From PNKC01 sp038323265 (GTDB lineage Bacteria; Chloroflexota; Dehalococcoidia; Tepidiformales; Tepidiformaceae), in NCBI GenBank assembly GCA_038323265.1, contig JBBQGT010000001.1:1-64000 (forward strand): a DNA stretch of 64,000 nt, written 5' to 3'. The translations under genes and the position numbers were made by a program. The notes beneath the pieces are model-generated. The model saw nothing but the letters and a program-made list of their open reading frames with translations. It searched no databases and was not told where the DNA came from. Below are positions 24,203 through 32,060 of the stretch, piece after piece. Position 1 is the stretch's first letter. Each line of letters opens with the position of its first letter.

Positions 24203-25141
24203 ATGAGCAGTGCAAGGGTCCCCATCCACGCCGAGATCCCTCCACCAGTGATCCACGAAGTGAGCGCAGGCATCTACGCCTACGTCCAGATGGACGGCAG
24301 CTGGTTCCTGAACAACACGGGCACCATCGTCGGCGAACGCCACGCGACGGTGGTTGATTCGACGGGCACCGAAGCTCGAGCGCTGGCTTTTCACCGGGCC
24401 CTGCGGACGGTGACCGATAAGCCGGTGAACACGCTAATCAACACCCACAGCCACGGCGACCACACGCACGGCAACTTTGTGTTTGCGCCGGAGGCGGCGA
24501 TCATCGCTCACGAACGCTGCCGTCGGGAGGTGAAAGCGGTGGGGAATGCCTCGCATGCGCTCTTCCCGACGGTGGATTTCGGCGATTGTCCGGTGACGCC
24601 GCCGTTCGTGACTTTCGAAGACCGAATCAACGTTTACGTGGACGACCTGAAGGTGGAGCTCATCTTTGTGGGGCCCGCGCACACGACGAACGACATCGTG
24701 GCCTGGATCCCCGAGCGCAAGCTGCTGTTCACCGGCGACATCATCTTCAACGGTGGGACGCCGTTTGCGCTGGGCGGGTCCGTGGGCGGGTGGCTGGTAG
24801 CGCTCGAACGAATTGAGGCGCTGGGCGCCGAGACGATCGTGCCGGGGCACGGCGAAGTCTGCGGCCCGGAGTCGATTGCGGCGGTAAGGGCTTACCTAGA
24901 GTTCATCATGGGCGTGGCGCGCGGGGGGTTCGAAAGGGGGACACCGCCGCTTGAACTGGCTACCGGGCTGGACCTCGGCCGCTTCGCCCCATTGCACGAC
25001 GCCGAGCGGCTGGTGCCGAACCTGCACCGCGTTTACTCGGAGCTTAAGGGCGAGCCATGGGGGACGCCGCTGAACGCTGGCCAGATGTTCTCGGAGATGT
25101 TGGCGTACAACGGCGGGCAGCCGCTGCGGTGCCTGGCTTAG
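24203..25141 (+). CDS. MBL-fold metallo-hydrolase
   Basis: A 312-residue metallo-beta-lactamase-fold enzyme. The dinuclear metal site is visible as THSHGDHTHG (about residues 81-90), the later GPAHTTNDIVAW histidine, FTGDIIFNGG with the bridging Asp, and VPGHGEVC with the last His. Its spacing and the N-terminal NNTGTIVGERHATVVDSTGT fit the cyclase/sulfatase-like MBL group that also includes beta-lactamase B3-like hydrolases. No lipoprotein or secretion signal is visible, so it is cytoplasmic. Substrate unknown. A strong hairpin terminator follows. Confidence 0.9.
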   Translation: MSSARVPIHAEIPPPVIHEVSAGIYAYVQMDGSWFLNNTGTIVGERHATVVDSTGTEARALAFHRALRTVTDKPVNTLINTHSHGDHTHGNFVFAPEAAIIAHERCRREVKAVGNASHALFPTVDFGDCPVTPPFVTFEDRINVYVDDLKVELIFVGPAHTTNDIVAWIPERKLLFTGDIIFNGGTPFALGGSVGGWLVALERIEALGAETIVPGHGEVCGPESIAAVRAYLEFIMGVARGGFERGTPPLELATGLDLGRFAPLHDAERLVPNLHRVYSELKGEPWGTPLNAGQMFSEMLAYNGGQPLRCLA

Positions 25142-25176
25142 GGTAGTTCCCAGGGGCGCCGTTTGCCGCACGAAAG

Positions 25177-25204
25177 AGGGGCGGGAGATTGCTCTCCCGC
25201 CCCT
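25177..25204. terminator. Perfect 12-bp hairpin between convergent genes
   Basis: Arms AGGGGCGGGAGA and TCTCCCGCCCCT with a TTGC loop. It lies between the MBL hydrolase and CHRD protein genes and can serve both directions; GTTCGTTC follows on the plus strand. Confidence 0.8.
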
Positions 25205-25229
25205 GCGTTCGTTCTGGTGCTGCGCGGGT

Positions 25230-26054
25230 TTAGTCGCGGCGGCGAATGGCTACGGCGCTGCCAGCGCTAAGCATGATGAACCCACCGATGCCGAGAGCGG
25301 CAAAGAGGAGCATCGAGCTACTCTGGGTGGCAGCGATGGTGTTACCGGTTTTTGGGGCGCCAGGAGCCACGCCGCCGGCGGCGGGGGTTCCGGGGATCTG
25401 GGCGCGGATTTCGCCGCCAGGATTGGCGATCGAGTGGATGTTGACGTAGAGCTGGCCCGCGTTCAAGGCGGTCATGAAGTCTGCCCAGCTCTTGCCAGCC
25501 ATGGGGCCGATGAAGTCAGCAGCGGTGATGCTGCCACTCTGGGTGATGGCGTTGGTGCCAGCCGCGTTGGGGCCGTAGAGGAAGGCGATGACGGGGCCAT
25601 TCGTGCCGGCTGCGCCGAGGTGAATGTGGGCCGCAGTCATGCCGGCGCCGGAGGCCGTCAAGGTGAAGGCGAGCGACGAGCCGCCGGGAGTGGCGCGGAA
25701 GGTGCCCGAGGCGACACCGTTGGTTACGGGCGGCACTTCGTTGGAGCTGCGCAGGATGAGGTTAATCGGGGCGTTCTCCGGCTGAAGGGGCGACTGAGGC
25801 CCGGCCGCCGTAGGCGTCGCGGTTGGCGGAACAGTCGTCGGCGTGGCGGTAGCGGTGGCAGTTGCACTGGCGGTTGCTGTCCCTGTGGGGGCGGTGGTTG
25901 GCGTGGTGGTAGCAGTCGCCGTGGCACTGGCGGTGGGCGAAGGCGATTGTGCGAAGGCGCTGTTGGTGGTGCCAAAGAACACACCAAGTGTGACGGCGGC
26001 AATTGCCGGCAATGCGATCCAGCGCAATCCGTGCCTGGTTTTGAATACGCTCAT
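25230..26054 (-). CDS. Secreted CHRD-domain protein with C-terminal anchor
   Basis: A 274-residue exported protein. It has a signal peptide (WIALPAIAAVTLGVFFG, then cleavage after AFA), a Thr/Ala/Pro-rich low-complexity linker (about residues 36-90), a CHRD domain (about 100-215, with AAHIHLGAAGTNGPVIAFL and NIHSIANPGGEIRAQI), and a C-terminal PKTGN motif, hydrophobic span and RRR tail. The tail resembles a sortase-type anchor with PKTG in place of LPxTG, but no sortase gene is nearby, so a plain membrane anchor is equally possible. ATG 26054 has GAGGAG upstream. CHRD proteins are often secreted, and their role is uncertain. Confidence 0.85.
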   Translation of the reverse strand: MSVFKTRHGLRWIALPAIAAVTLGVFFGTTNSAFAQSPSPTASATATATTTPTTAPTGTATASATATATATPTTVPPTATPTAAGPQSPLQPENAPINLILRSSNEVPPVTNGVASGTFRATPGGSSLAFTLTASGAGMTAAHIHLGAAGTNGPVIAFLYGPNAAGTNAITQSGSITAADFIGPMAGKSWADFMTALNAGQLYVNIHSIANPGGEIRAQIPGTPAAGGVAPGAPKTGNTIAATQSSSMLLFAALGIGGFIMLSAGSAVAIRRRD

Positions 26055-26218
26055 GCGTCTTTCTCCTCTTTCTTGGTAAAGGTCTCTCTGATTGCTCACC
26101 ATACGCCCGCCCGCGGTAGGAAGATGCCTCTGCGCGGGACAAAAGTGACCCGCGAACGTAAAGAAATGGAAAACAGTCTACGCGTGGGCATGGCTGCGAC
26201 CGAAGTAAAGCGACAGTC

Positions 26219-26224
26219 TACGAT
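26219..26224 (+). promoter_or_regulatory. -10-like TACGAT of murJ
   Basis: TACGAT 8 bases upstream of ATG 26233. It is part of a 10-base direct repeat ACAGTCTACG found at 26173-26182 and 26213-26222, 40 bases apart. Confidence 0.45.
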
Positions 26225-26232
26225 GACCGCCA

Positions 26233-27864
26233 ATGACCGAAGTAGCGAGGGAACCGGCGAGCCCAAGTCCCGTTAGCAGCGGACTGGCGATCGCCGCCGC
26301 GATTGTCGCCTTCGGGTTCCTTGGATCGCGGTTACTGGGTGTGTTGCGGACGGTGGCGATCGCCGGTGCGTTCGGGGCTTCACCGGAACTCGATGCCTAC
26401 AACGTGGCATTCCGCATCCCGGACTTGATCTTCCAGGTGCTGGCGGGGGCGACGTTAGGGAGCGCCTTCATCCCGGTGTTTGCGCGGATTGCGCGCCGCG
26501 ATGGCGATGACCCGGCGTGGAAGTTGGCGAGCACCGTCCTGAACCTCGTGGCGGCGTCGACGGCTGTGCTCTGTGTGGTGGCGTTCGTGTTCGCGCCGTT
26601 CATCGTGCCGCTGACCGCGCCAGGGCTTGGCGACGATGTGGGGCGCAACGCCGAACTGACGGACAAGGCGGTGAAGCTGACACGCCTGATGCTGCTCTCG
26701 CCGCTGCTCTTTTCGGTGAGCGGGATGGTGACAGGAATATTGAACGGGAGGCAGCGCTTCTTTCTCTCGGCGCTCGCGCCAATGCTCTACAACGTCGCGA
26801 TCATCTTTGGTGCGGTGGTGCTTTCGGGGCCGTGGGGGGTGGAAGGGCTGGCAGTTGGGGTGGTGATCGGTGCGGCGCTGCACCTGGCGATCCAACTGCC
26901 GGGGTTGTTCAGGGAGCGGATGCGCTACACGCCGAGTTGCGATTGGCGGGACCCAGCAACGCGCGAGGTGGCGCGCTTGATGGGTCCTCGCGTGGTGGGC
27001 CTGGCGGCGGCGCAGGTGAACTTCCTGGTGACGATCTACTTCGGGTCGAAGATCGGGTCGTCGGCCATTTCGAACCTGAACTACGCGTGGTTGCTGGCCG
27101 GGTTGCCGCTTGCGCTGTTCGGCATCGCGCTTTCGACCGCCGTCTTCCCGCGACTGGCGGGGCACGCAGCCGAGGAGGACATGGCGGCGCTCACCCACAC
27201 CATCTCGCGAGTGTTGCGCGTGATCATGTTCCTCACCATCCCGGCAGCGTTGGGGTTGGCGCTGCTGCGGTTCCCGGCAACAGTGGTACTGCTCCAACGC
27301 GGCGAATTCAGTTCGGCTGATGCGGCGATTACGGCCGCAGCCCTGGGGTTTTACTGCCTGGGAATCGTGCCGCAGGCGGGCATCGAAATTCATAGCCGGG
27401 GCTTCTACGCGCTCGGCGACACGCGCACGCCGGTCGTGCTGGCGGTGATGGCGGTGGCCCTCAACTTCTTCCTGAGCGCGGTGCTGTGGCAACGGTACGA
27501 GCACGAAGGGCTGGCGTTCGCGGTGTCCGTGTCCTCGTGGTTGGAGTGGGTGATGCTTTACGTCTTCTACTTGCAACGAACGGGCGCGAGCGCGGCGACG
27601 GACCTCGCGGCGATCGCGCGGTTCGCGATCTGCGGGGCGGTGATGGCGCTCTTCTTGGCGCTTGGTCTGGGTCTGGTGGATTCGGGCGGGCGGCTCCACG
27701 AGGCGGTTATCGCTGTGGCGGGCGCCGTGGCGGGCGCGGCGGTGTACGCGGGGATGGCGAACTGGCTGGGCGTGGACGAACTACGCGAGGCCGTCTCGCG
27801 GGTGGCCGGACGGTTTCGGCGAGGCGGCGGTGCTACGCCGGAGGAGTTGGTGGCGCCGCTGTAA
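26233..27864 (+). CDS. murJ: Lipid II flippase MurJ
   Basis: A 543-residue polytopic membrane protein with about 14 spans, the size and shape of MurJ/MviN, which flips undecaprenyl-linked peptidoglycan precursor across the cytoplasmic membrane. The N-terminal GFLGSRLLGVLRTVAIAGAFG and the segment ELDAYNVAFRIPDLIFQVLA are the most diagnostic (charged residues of the central cavity), followed by GSAFIPVFARIAR. The C-terminus is basic and cytoplasmic. It is a single-gene unit. Its presence indicates a peptidoglycan-based wall, relevant because some Dehalococcoidia lack one. Confidence 0.93.
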   Translation: MTEVAREPASPSPVSSGLAIAAAIVAFGFLGSRLLGVLRTVAIAGAFGASPELDAYNVAFRIPDLIFQVLAGATLGSAFIPVFARIARRDGDDPAWKLASTVLNLVAASTAVLCVVAFVFAPFIVPLTAPGLGDDVGRNAELTDKAVKLTRLMLLSPLLFSVSGMVTGILNGRQRFFLSALAPMLYNVAIIFGAVVLSGPWGVEGLAVGVVIGAALHLAIQLPGLFRERMRYTPSCDWRDPATREVARLMGPRVVGLAAAQVNFLVTIYFGSKIGSSAISNLNYAWLLAGLPLALFGIALSTAVFPRLAGHAAEEDMAALTHTISRVLRVIMFLTIPAALGLALLRFPATVVLLQRGEFSSADAAITAAALGFYCLGIVPQAGIEIHSRGFYALGDTRTPVVLAVMAVALNFFLSAVLWQRYEHEGLAFAVSVSSWLEWVMLYVFYLQRTGASAATDLAAIARFAICGAVMALFLALGLGLVDSGGRLHEAVIAVAGAVAGAAVYAGMANWLGVDELREAVSRVAGRFRRGGGATPEELVAPL

Positions 27865-27943
27865 CGGCGCCAGGCAACCTCGTCACTGGCGTTCGACGGG
27901 CCGCTCCGACGGACCTGTTGTAGGCTTTCGTCAAAGAGGTGCC

Positions 27944-29011
27944 ATGGGTTTCATTGTTAGTCGCCAGAGCCTCACCGGCTCGTCCGTCCAATTGCCAGCC
28001 CCCACAACGCGCGAAGACGGCCAGGTAACGTCCCGGCTCGCTTTCACAGCGACCGCAGCCGTAACAGCCGCAATTTCGGCGCTCGGACGATCAGAGGACG
28101 TACGGTTCTCGCCGGGCAACGGCCTGCTCGCGATCGCTGGGACGAAGCGCGACCGGTGCCTGGTTTTGCGCGTCAAGATTGAAGATGGCCCGGGCGGGCT
28201 GCGCGTCTCCGCGGATGACTTCCTGACGCTGGGCGGCACTGCTTTGCGGTACCCTCACGGCCTGGATTTCATCGACGACGAGACCCTGGTTTTTGCGAAC
28301 CGCCATGGCTTCGTTTCGATAATCCGCCTTCCCAGTGGGGAATTGGGGGGACGTCATTGCGACGGCCAGGCGGTCAACGTGATCCGGGGGAGCCTGTTGG
28401 CAGCGGTGAAGACACCGGGGTCCGTTGCCTCCAGACAGGAGGCTGACGGGCTGGTCAGCATCCTCGTTTGCAACAATTACGCGCACCGCGTCACACAGCA
28501 CGTCGTCGACCCGCAAGCCGGCTATCGGTTGAAAGAGAGCAAGGTCCTGTTCCGGCGCGGTCTGAGGGTTCCGGATGGAGTGGCGCTCAGTCACGATGGC
28601 TCCTGGACCGCCATCAGCAGCCATGACACGCACGAAGTGAAGCTGTTCGCGACGGCGGGCAAGCAGGGTCGCCAGGCTGAGGCGGCCGGGACTCTTACGG
28701 GGGTCGACTGCCCCCACGGCCTGCGTTTTTCGAACGATGACCGCCACCTTTTGGTGGCTGACGCCGCGGCCCCCGTGATCCACGTCTTTCGCCGCCAAAC
28801 CGGCTGGGACGGCAACCACGACGTTACACGCTCGGCCGTCGTACTGGACGAGGAGACGTACCTGCGCGGCAGGCACAACCCGGAAGAAGGCGGGCCGAAG
28901 GGGATTGATATCGACCGGACCGGCCGGGTGGTGGCGATTACTTGCCAGGAGGAACCGCTGGCGTTCTTCGCGCTCCGTGAGATAATCGGGGAGTGCCCGG
29001 CGGGCACCTAG
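27944..29011 (+). CDS. Beta-propeller protein, unknown function
   Basis: A 355-residue protein of repeated four-strand blades. Repeating hydrophobic strands with DG/HDG turns are visible (SEDVRFSPGNGLLAIAG, YPHGLDFIDDETLVFANR, VPDGVALSHDGSWTAISSHD, CPHGLRFSNDDRHLLVADAA, KGIDIDRTGRVVAITCQEE), about six blades in all. The pattern is that of YVTN/NHL/SMP-30-type propellers. There is no signal peptide and no enzymatic signature, so the protein could be a lactonase-type enzyme or a scaffold. ATG 27944 has GAGGT upstream. A larger in-frame opening starts inside murJ and is not counted. Confidence 0.75.
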   Translation: MGFIVSRQSLTGSSVQLPAPTTREDGQVTSRLAFTATAAVTAAISALGRSEDVRFSPGNGLLAIAGTKRDRCLVLRVKIEDGPGGLRVSADDFLTLGGTALRYPHGLDFIDDETLVFANRHGFVSIIRLPSGELGGRHCDGQAVNVIRGSLLAAVKTPGSVASRQEADGLVSILVCNNYAHRVTQHVVDPQAGYRLKESKVLFRRGLRVPDGVALSHDGSWTAISSHDTHEVKLFATAGKQGRQAEAAGTLTGVDCPHGLRFSNDDRHLLVADAAAPVIHVFRRQTGWDGNHDVTRSAVVLDEETYLRGRHNPEEGGPKGIDIDRTGRVVAITCQEEPLAFFALREIIGECPAGT

Positions 29012-29070
29012 GGCGTCAGGCTCATTGCGCCCGCGCTGGCCCGCGCGGCGGGTTCGGCGACAATGGTCGG

Positions 29071-29556
29071 GTGACTGCGATTGATGATGCCCTAAAAGCG
29101 AACCACAAATTTGCCGCCCGATTTGCTCCGCCTCTCCAGCCGCCAAGGCCGAAGCTGGCGCTGGTGCTGTGTATGGATGCGCGCATCGACCCGATACGGG
29201 CGCTGGGTTTGCCGCCCGGGCACGCCCATATCATCCGTAACGCGGGCGGGCGGGTGGCGGATGCGATCCGCAGTCTGGTGGTGAGCCAGTCGATCATCGG
29301 CACCGAGGAGGTGGCGATCGTGCACCACACGCAGTGTGGCATGCAGACGTTCACCGATGCGCAGATTCGACAGAAGCTGCGTGACGAACGCAACGCCATC
29401 GCCGACGACATCGCGTTTCTCGCCTTCAGCGACCTCGAACAGGCGGTGCAGGACGACATGCGCATCTACCGGCAGTCGCCGCTGCTGCGCCAGGACATCC
29501 CGGTACGGGGGTTCGTCTACGAGGTGGAGACGGGGCGGCTGCGGGAGATTGATTAG
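29071..29556 (+). CDS. Beta-class carbonic anhydrase
   Basis: A 161-residue carbonic anhydrase (CO2 + H2O to bicarbonate). Zinc ligands are Cys34 in LVLCMDARID (with the Asp36-Arg38 dyad), His86 and Cys89 in HHTQCGM; RNAGGR (56-61) is the conserved substrate loop. It belongs to the short mycobacterial-type beta group (like Rv1284), which lacks the N-terminal extension of plant-type enzymes. GTG 29071 is the only suitable start; no ribosome site is obvious. It could supply bicarbonate to carboxylases; the neighbours give no hint. Confidence 0.9.
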   Translation: MTAIDDALKANHKFAARFAPPLQPPRPKLALVLCMDARIDPIRALGLPPGHAHIIRNAGGRVADAIRSLVVSQSIIGTEEVAIVHHTQCGMQTFTDAQIRQKLRDERNAIADDIAFLAFSDLEQAVQDDMRIYRQSPLLRQDIPVRGFVYEVETGRLREID

Positions 29557-29632
29557 GGGCGGAGGCGAGCCGCCGCGTTGCTACTGAGGGCAGATTCACC
29601 CATACTCGCACAAATGTTCGCAGAGTTGCAGC

Positions 29633-30865
29633 GTGCCCGGGACTGACCTTCGCGAGAGGCTGCGTGCGGCGCTTCACCAGCCGGCGCGGCCCGAGGGCGC
29701 GCTGCGCGTAGATAGCGTGACGGAACTGAGCGACCTTTCGGCGCTTGGGGGGCGCTGGTTCCAATCGCCGTTTGGGCCGGGGTACGTGGTAGAAAGCGTG
29801 TATGAAGCGGGGCACGAGCACGGCCGAATCGCGCTCCACCGCGCTCTGACGGTGGACCCCGTGCGGCTGGGCGGACAGACGCGGGACCCACGCATCGCCG
29901 AACGCAAACCGTCAGACTTCCTCTACGTGGACACCGAGACGACCGGCCTTGGCGGCGCTGGCTCGATGGTGTTCTTAGCCGGGACAGCGCGCTTCGATGG
30001 AGCGCTCCTGCGGCTGCGGCAGTACTTGTTGCCGGCGCCGCAATACGAAGGAGGCCTGCTCGGCGGGCTGGCGGAGGACCTGGCCTGGGCGGGCGCACTG
30101 GTAAGCTACAACGGCAAATCGTTCGACCTTCCGATACTGGAGGCGCGCTACATCCTTTCGCGCCAGCGTCCAACGTTCCGCCAATTGCCGCACCTGGACC
30201 TGCTGCACCCCAACCAGCGACTGTTCAAGGGGACCTTCGATTCGCACAAGCTGACGCGGTTGGAGGTGGAGTTGCTGGGCTTCGAACGGGAGGACGATTG
30301 CCCGTCATCGCAGGTGCCGGAACGGTATTTCAAGTTCCAGCGGACGAGCGACCCGACGCACATTCTGCCTGTGCTGCGGCACAACGCCTGGGACATCCTT
30401 TCGCTGGTGGCGCTGGCGGCGCATTTGGCCTCGGTGTGCGAGGGCGAGGAGTACCCGTTCCAGGCAGGCCGGGCGGCGGAGTATGCGGGCGATTTTCGCT
30501 CGGCGGCGGCGCATTTCGAGACTGCGATCGGGCGCGGCCTGGGGCGGGTGGAGCGGCTGGACGCGATTGAGCGTGCTGCGCGCTGCCGGACGAAGCTTTG
30601 CGATTGGGAAGGCGCGGCCAGCTGGTGGCAGGCGCTCATCGACGAACCGAGAGCGCGGCGCATAACGCCGTATGTGGAGCTGGCGAAGATCCAGGAGCAC
30701 AAACTGAAGGACCTCCCGGCAGCCTACATGCTGGTCTCCGAAGCGATCGGGATGGCCTCGCGCGGGCTGGCGCGGACGGGGCCGACAGCGAGCGAAACGA
30801 GCGCCGAATCGCTAGCGGTGCGGGCGGCGCGGCTCGAAGTGAAGCTGGGGCGCGCGCGGAACTAG
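29633..30865 (+). CDS. YprB-like ribonuclease-H-fold protein with TPR-like tail
   Basis: A 410-residue protein. The central domain is the DEDD-type 3'-5' exonuclease fold (RNase_H_2/YprB): first acidic motif DFLYVDTETTGLGG (Asp100, Glu102), second LVSYNGKSFDLPILEARY, third HNAWDILSLVALAAHL. The C-terminal about 140 residues contain short helical repeats (AAEYAGDFRSAAAHFETAIG and later) resembling TPR. YprB-type proteins of Bacillus are of unsettled function, probably DNA or RNA trimming. GTG 29633 gives an N-terminus that fits the family; the purine stretch upstream is weak. Confidence 0.86.
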   Translation: MPGTDLRERLRAALHQPARPEGALRVDSVTELSDLSALGGRWFQSPFGPGYVVESVYEAGHEHGRIALHRALTVDPVRLGGQTRDPRIAERKPSDFLYVDTETTGLGGAGSMVFLAGTARFDGALLRLRQYLLPAPQYEGGLLGGLAEDLAWAGALVSYNGKSFDLPILEARYILSRQRPTFRQLPHLDLLHPNQRLFKGTFDSHKLTRLEVELLGFEREDDCPSSQVPERYFKFQRTSDPTHILPVLRHNAWDILSLVALAAHLASVCEGEEYPFQAGRAAEYAGDFRSAAAHFETAIGRGLGRVERLDAIERAARCRTKLCDWEGAASWWQALIDEPRARRITPYVELAKIQEHKLKDLPAAYMLVSEAIGMASRGLARTGPTASETSAESLAVRAARLEVKLGRARN

Positions 30866-30875
30866 GCGGGAAGAG

Positions 30876-31076
30876 GTGGGACCTGGCGCCGGGGTTGGTG
30901 AATCGGCTAACCTGGTGCACCCCGCGTCCGGAAGTTCGACCCTGCCGGAGGATTCGGTCATTGGGCTCTGTTGGCGCGATATCCACGCCGTGCTGCAGAA
31001 CATTTCGGTGCAGCAGAAGCACTACCAGTCGATCGGACAGATCCTGCTGGGGGTGGAGCCGGCGGGCAAGGTGTAG
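30876..31076 (+). CDS. Possible small protein, unknown
   Basis: A 66-residue open frame starting at GTG 30876, 10 bases after the nuclease gene and on the same strand, behind GGGAAGAG. The last 38 residues (SVIGLCWRDIHAVLQNISVQ and on to the end) look protein-like and helical; the first third looks random. It may be a genuine small operon partner, or the remains of a longer gene. No family recognised. Confidence 0.35.
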   Translation: MGPGAGVGESANLVHPASGSSTLPEDSVIGLCWRDIHAVLQNISVQQKHYQSIGQILLGVEPAGKV

Positions 31077-31138
31077 GGCCGTGGGCAGATGGAAATGGCC
31101 GGCATTTCGGCCGGCCCACTCGGTTGCGTTGCTCGCGC

Positions 31139-31348
31139 TTAGCCCTTGCCGCGGCTTTTGGGCGGGGGCGCTTCGGTTTCGACTACGGCTTCCCAGCAGA
31201 GATAGAAGAAGAAGAGGCCCAAGAGGATGGGCGCGAGGAAAGCCGGGTGGTGGCTTTCGAAGAGACCCCAGAAGCCGCCGAGGACCATAAAAGTAAGGGC
31301 CGCGACGTAGACCATGAACGCTGGCCAGCTGAATCCCAGTCCGGACAT
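31139..31348 (-). CDS. Small two-span membrane protein, unknown
   Basis: A 69-residue protein with two hydrophobic helices, around FMVYVAALTFMVLGGFWGLF and FLAPILLGLFFFYLCWEAVV, and a short basic C-terminus. ATG 31348 lies 6-7 bases behind a strong AGGAGG ribosome site, which argues for real translation. An in-frame GTG at 31357 would overlap that site. No domain recognised; similar small proteins in respiratory and secretion complexes are known, but nothing here links it to one. Confidence 0.7.
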   Translation of the reverse strand: MSGLGFSWPAFMVYVAALTFMVLGGFWGLFESHHPAFLAPILLGLFFFYLCWEAVVETEAPPPKSRGKG

Positions 31349-31543
31349 GCCCGGCACCTCCTGCGGTTACGTGGGCATCCTAGCACCGCTCTATCGGGCG
31401 GTGTAAGGGTTTGCGCAGGCTTAACCGCGTAAGAATTCCGAGAGAATCGGTCTACGATCGGTGAAGGACCGGTTACGCCGGAGGCCTCCCGGCCGGGCAT
31501 GCCGCGGCGGCGTCCGCTACCAACGTTGTGCGGCGATTCGGGC

Positions 31544-31801
31544 TTAGACGGCGGTCGCCAGTTCGGTTTCCTGGGAGGGCACCATGCCCACGAGGACGCG
31601 TTCGAGGGCCATGGTGTGGCTGCATGTGGCCCATTCGCTGAAGAAGCCGCAGTTGCAGTGCCACGCGCCATCGCGCAGAGCTACTTCGTGGTCGCTGTTT
31701 TCGCCGTGGAAAGCGACATGGAGGCCATCTATCTGCATACGATGACGCTCGCCCGCGTAGGCCTTTGCCTTTTCGACTTTGCCGATCAAGCTCGACTGCA
31801 T
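31544..31801 (-). CDS. SWIM zinc-finger protein, stand-alone
   Basis: An 85-residue protein with a single SWIM-type zinc finger. WHCNCGFFSEWATCSHTMAL supplies Cys-x-Cys, then Cys-x-His ligands, with the typical Trp. A short N-terminal beta stretch precedes it (VAFHGENSDHEVALRDG), as in other SWIM proteins, where it forms a small sheet. SWIM fingers bind DNA or proteins and usually occur in transposases, helicases or Rad51-regulating proteins; here the domain stands alone. ATG 31801 has GGAGGG ten bases upstream. A 10-bp hairpin lies in the leader. Confidence 0.75.
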   Translation of the reverse strand: MQSSLIGKVEKAKAYAGERHRMQIDGLHVAFHGENSDHEVALRDGAWHCNCGFFSEWATCSHTMALERVLVGMVPSQETELATAV

Positions 31802-31843
31802 GATCTGCTAACCCTCCAAAAACATGAACGCTGAGAAGCACAA

Positions 31844-31869
31844 ACGACGGCGCATGTAAGCGCCGTCGT
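31844..31869 (-). promoter_or_regulatory. Hairpin in the SWIM gene leader
   Basis: Perfect 10-bp stem ACGACGGCGC / GCGCCGTCGT with an ATGTAA loop, 43-68 bases upstream of the SWIM gene start and in the direction of its transcript. It has no T tract, so it could be a leader control hairpin or a weak terminator. The rest of the 258-base gap to the next gene holds nothing else recognisable. Confidence 0.45.
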
Positions 31870-32060
31870 CACGGGTTGTGGGATGCCGAATTGAACACCC
31901 ATCAGAGGGAACGTACGCCGGTGGCGAGAGGGCTGTCAATAAACAATTTACGGCTGGCGATTAACCGTCACGATCGACGAAGCCCGCTCGGGGCCTGCCC
32001 AGCCTTGTCGAGAACCGCCAGCACGGTTGCCTTCTGCGAGCGCGCCGCGCCGCCCGCCGC

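Noticed and set aside
26455..27699. Minus-strand open frame of 414 codons opposite murJ
   Set aside because: Full overlap with conserved MurJ; Arg/His/Gln-rich, no domain, no ribosome site.
28091..29146. Minus-strand open frame opposite the beta-propeller gene
   Set aside because: The plus frame shows repeated blade patterns, the minus frame does not.
30890..30965. tRNA-like stretch with GTTCGACC
   Set aside because: A T-arm-like hairpin can be drawn, but there is no matching acceptor stem or anticodon arm.
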